Shown piece after piece: positions 62,995-64,000 of a stretch of 64,000 nt of DNA (position 1 is the stretch's first letter; each line of letters starts with the position of its first letter). The notes beneath the pieces were generated by a model. The model saw only the letters and a program-made list of their open reading frames with translations. It ran no database searches and was not told where the DNA came from. The stretch lies in assembly GCA_025490895.1 (NCBI GenBank), contig JALPQI010003346.1:21922-85921 (forward strand), read 5' to 3'. A program made the position numbers and the translations under genes. This DNA is from Thaumatotibia leucotreta (taxonomy: Eukaryota; Arthropoda; Insecta; Lepidoptera; Tortricidae).

Positions 62995-64000
62995 GAACTT
63001 GGTATTGTGTTTACTTTTTTCGTTGCTTGTGTGAGATTGTTGAAATACGCTTTAGGGCCAACTTCAGAAAAGGTAAGAGAAGACTGATCGATTTATAAAA
63101 TTGTGTGATGATGGGATAGAGAGGTAAATGTCTTACAATGTTGCAGGGATGCTTTTAATGACAATATTTTGTGAAGTTTGTTAATCTTTTGAAGTTGTAA
63201 TAATAAAATGATTTCACGGTATACGGTAACCGGGGAGCACTATTTATGTGAATGCTCTAAAGTTTTATTTTTAAAACCGACATGTTTATTACAATTTTGT
63301 TTCACATTCCGTTTGTTCACTGTAAATTATATTATAATAGATTTATATTTGAAAGCACTTGTTACTGGACTTTTTTTGGATAAAGAATTCTTTGACTTGA
63401 CATTGACTATTGAATGTCAGGATTGATTAAACTAGATTGACATTCAAACTAATTTATTCGCTCGGCTTTAGCACTTAGGTTTATAATGCTATTAATTTTA
63501 TTGAAGTATTTTACACAACGACCGCTCTGCGGCGAAATCCAATTTATGTAAAGCTAGTATTCAATAGGGCCATTAACGAGGTAGTGGTTGAGGGTCCTAA
63601 TGAGTCATGTGTTAAGTTATTCAGGGCCCGCGATAATGGACGAGTCCTTTGGCATTATTTATGCGTGGATAGCACCAGATTACGTATACAGAATGGGTTT
63701 TTAATAAGAGCCGAAGCTGTCCTGACGGAGCATGAAAATCGTCTTAAGCTGTAACTTTTCAATGAGTGGTGATTGGCATTTGCAGGTCAGTCGGAACCTT
63801 AACAAATTAATTTACATTTCTCTCCATTGAGTGTGAAGTACACAGTAGGCTTCAAGAAGGTCCAAAACACAGAACATCGTCTTTAAACCATTTTTTTTTT
63901 ATTTTTTCAAACCATTATCATTAAGATTATTAAAAAAATGCTTAGGCCCATATTCTCCTTAGGCCCAACCGATTATTAACATTTTTACCCACTCGGCAAG
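62995..64000. other. No assignable feature
   Basis: No gene or repeat recognised up to the window edge; the frame at 63208-63426 is AT-driven. Confidence 0.4.

Overview
The window is AT-rich eukaryotic DNA, almost certainly from a moth or butterfly (Lepidoptera). The evidence is the repeat content: a tRNA-derived SINE whose body and tail I recognise as lepidopteran, the repeat that opens with GTGCGAGTCGGACTCGC and closes with TACGGAACCCTAA, AACCGACTTC repeats, many foldback (MITE-like) elements, and RTE-type LINE copies whose 3' ends run into (ATG)n. It reads as a gene-poor intergenic or long-intron region. Nearly all of the short open frames are chance or transposon-derived.

Supported single-copy features are few. 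There is one tRNA-Ala(AGC) gene on the minus strand at 3896-3968, and one convincing 111-bp internal coding exon on the plus strand at 32183-32293 with branch point, acceptor and donor. Three low-confidence promoter-like sites lie near 11285, 46000-46910 and 59429.

The centrepiece is a full-length RTE-like LINE at 27255-30408 (minus) with an intact 1023-residue endonuclease/reverse transcriptase frame and a perfect 12-bp target-site duplication. Around it lie two kinds of relatives. The first are ordinary 5'-truncated copies near 2690, 13444, 19320, 44308, 51628 and 52583; the last carries a 5' inversion and an 11-bp duplication. The second are short roughly 285-bp elements near 4943, 13880, 20297, 22379 and 46976, which join the LINE 5' end and first codons directly to its 3' end. 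These look like a non-autonomous family mobilised by the LINE.

Other retroelements are a decayed Penelope-like element (15740-16915) with reverse transcriptase and GIY-YIG remnants, 3' ends of at least three other non-LTR LINEs (30600-31162, 34440-34880 minus, 56116-56432, 61142-61255), about nine copies or fragments of one tRNA-derived SINE, and two copies of a second tRNA-derived SINE.

DNA transposons are represented by about 25 foldback elements. The best defined are a hAT-like MITE with 8-bp duplication (6784-6997), a 902-bp element with 27-bp inverted termini, TACA duplication and twelve GCAGTA-core motifs (39111-40012), a 507-bp element with TATG duplication (25546-26052), and a set sharing TATACAGGGTG ends. 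Several are nested inside one another, giving relative ages. The rest of the sequence shows nothing I can assign. No genome search could be run, so family names rest on motif recognition.
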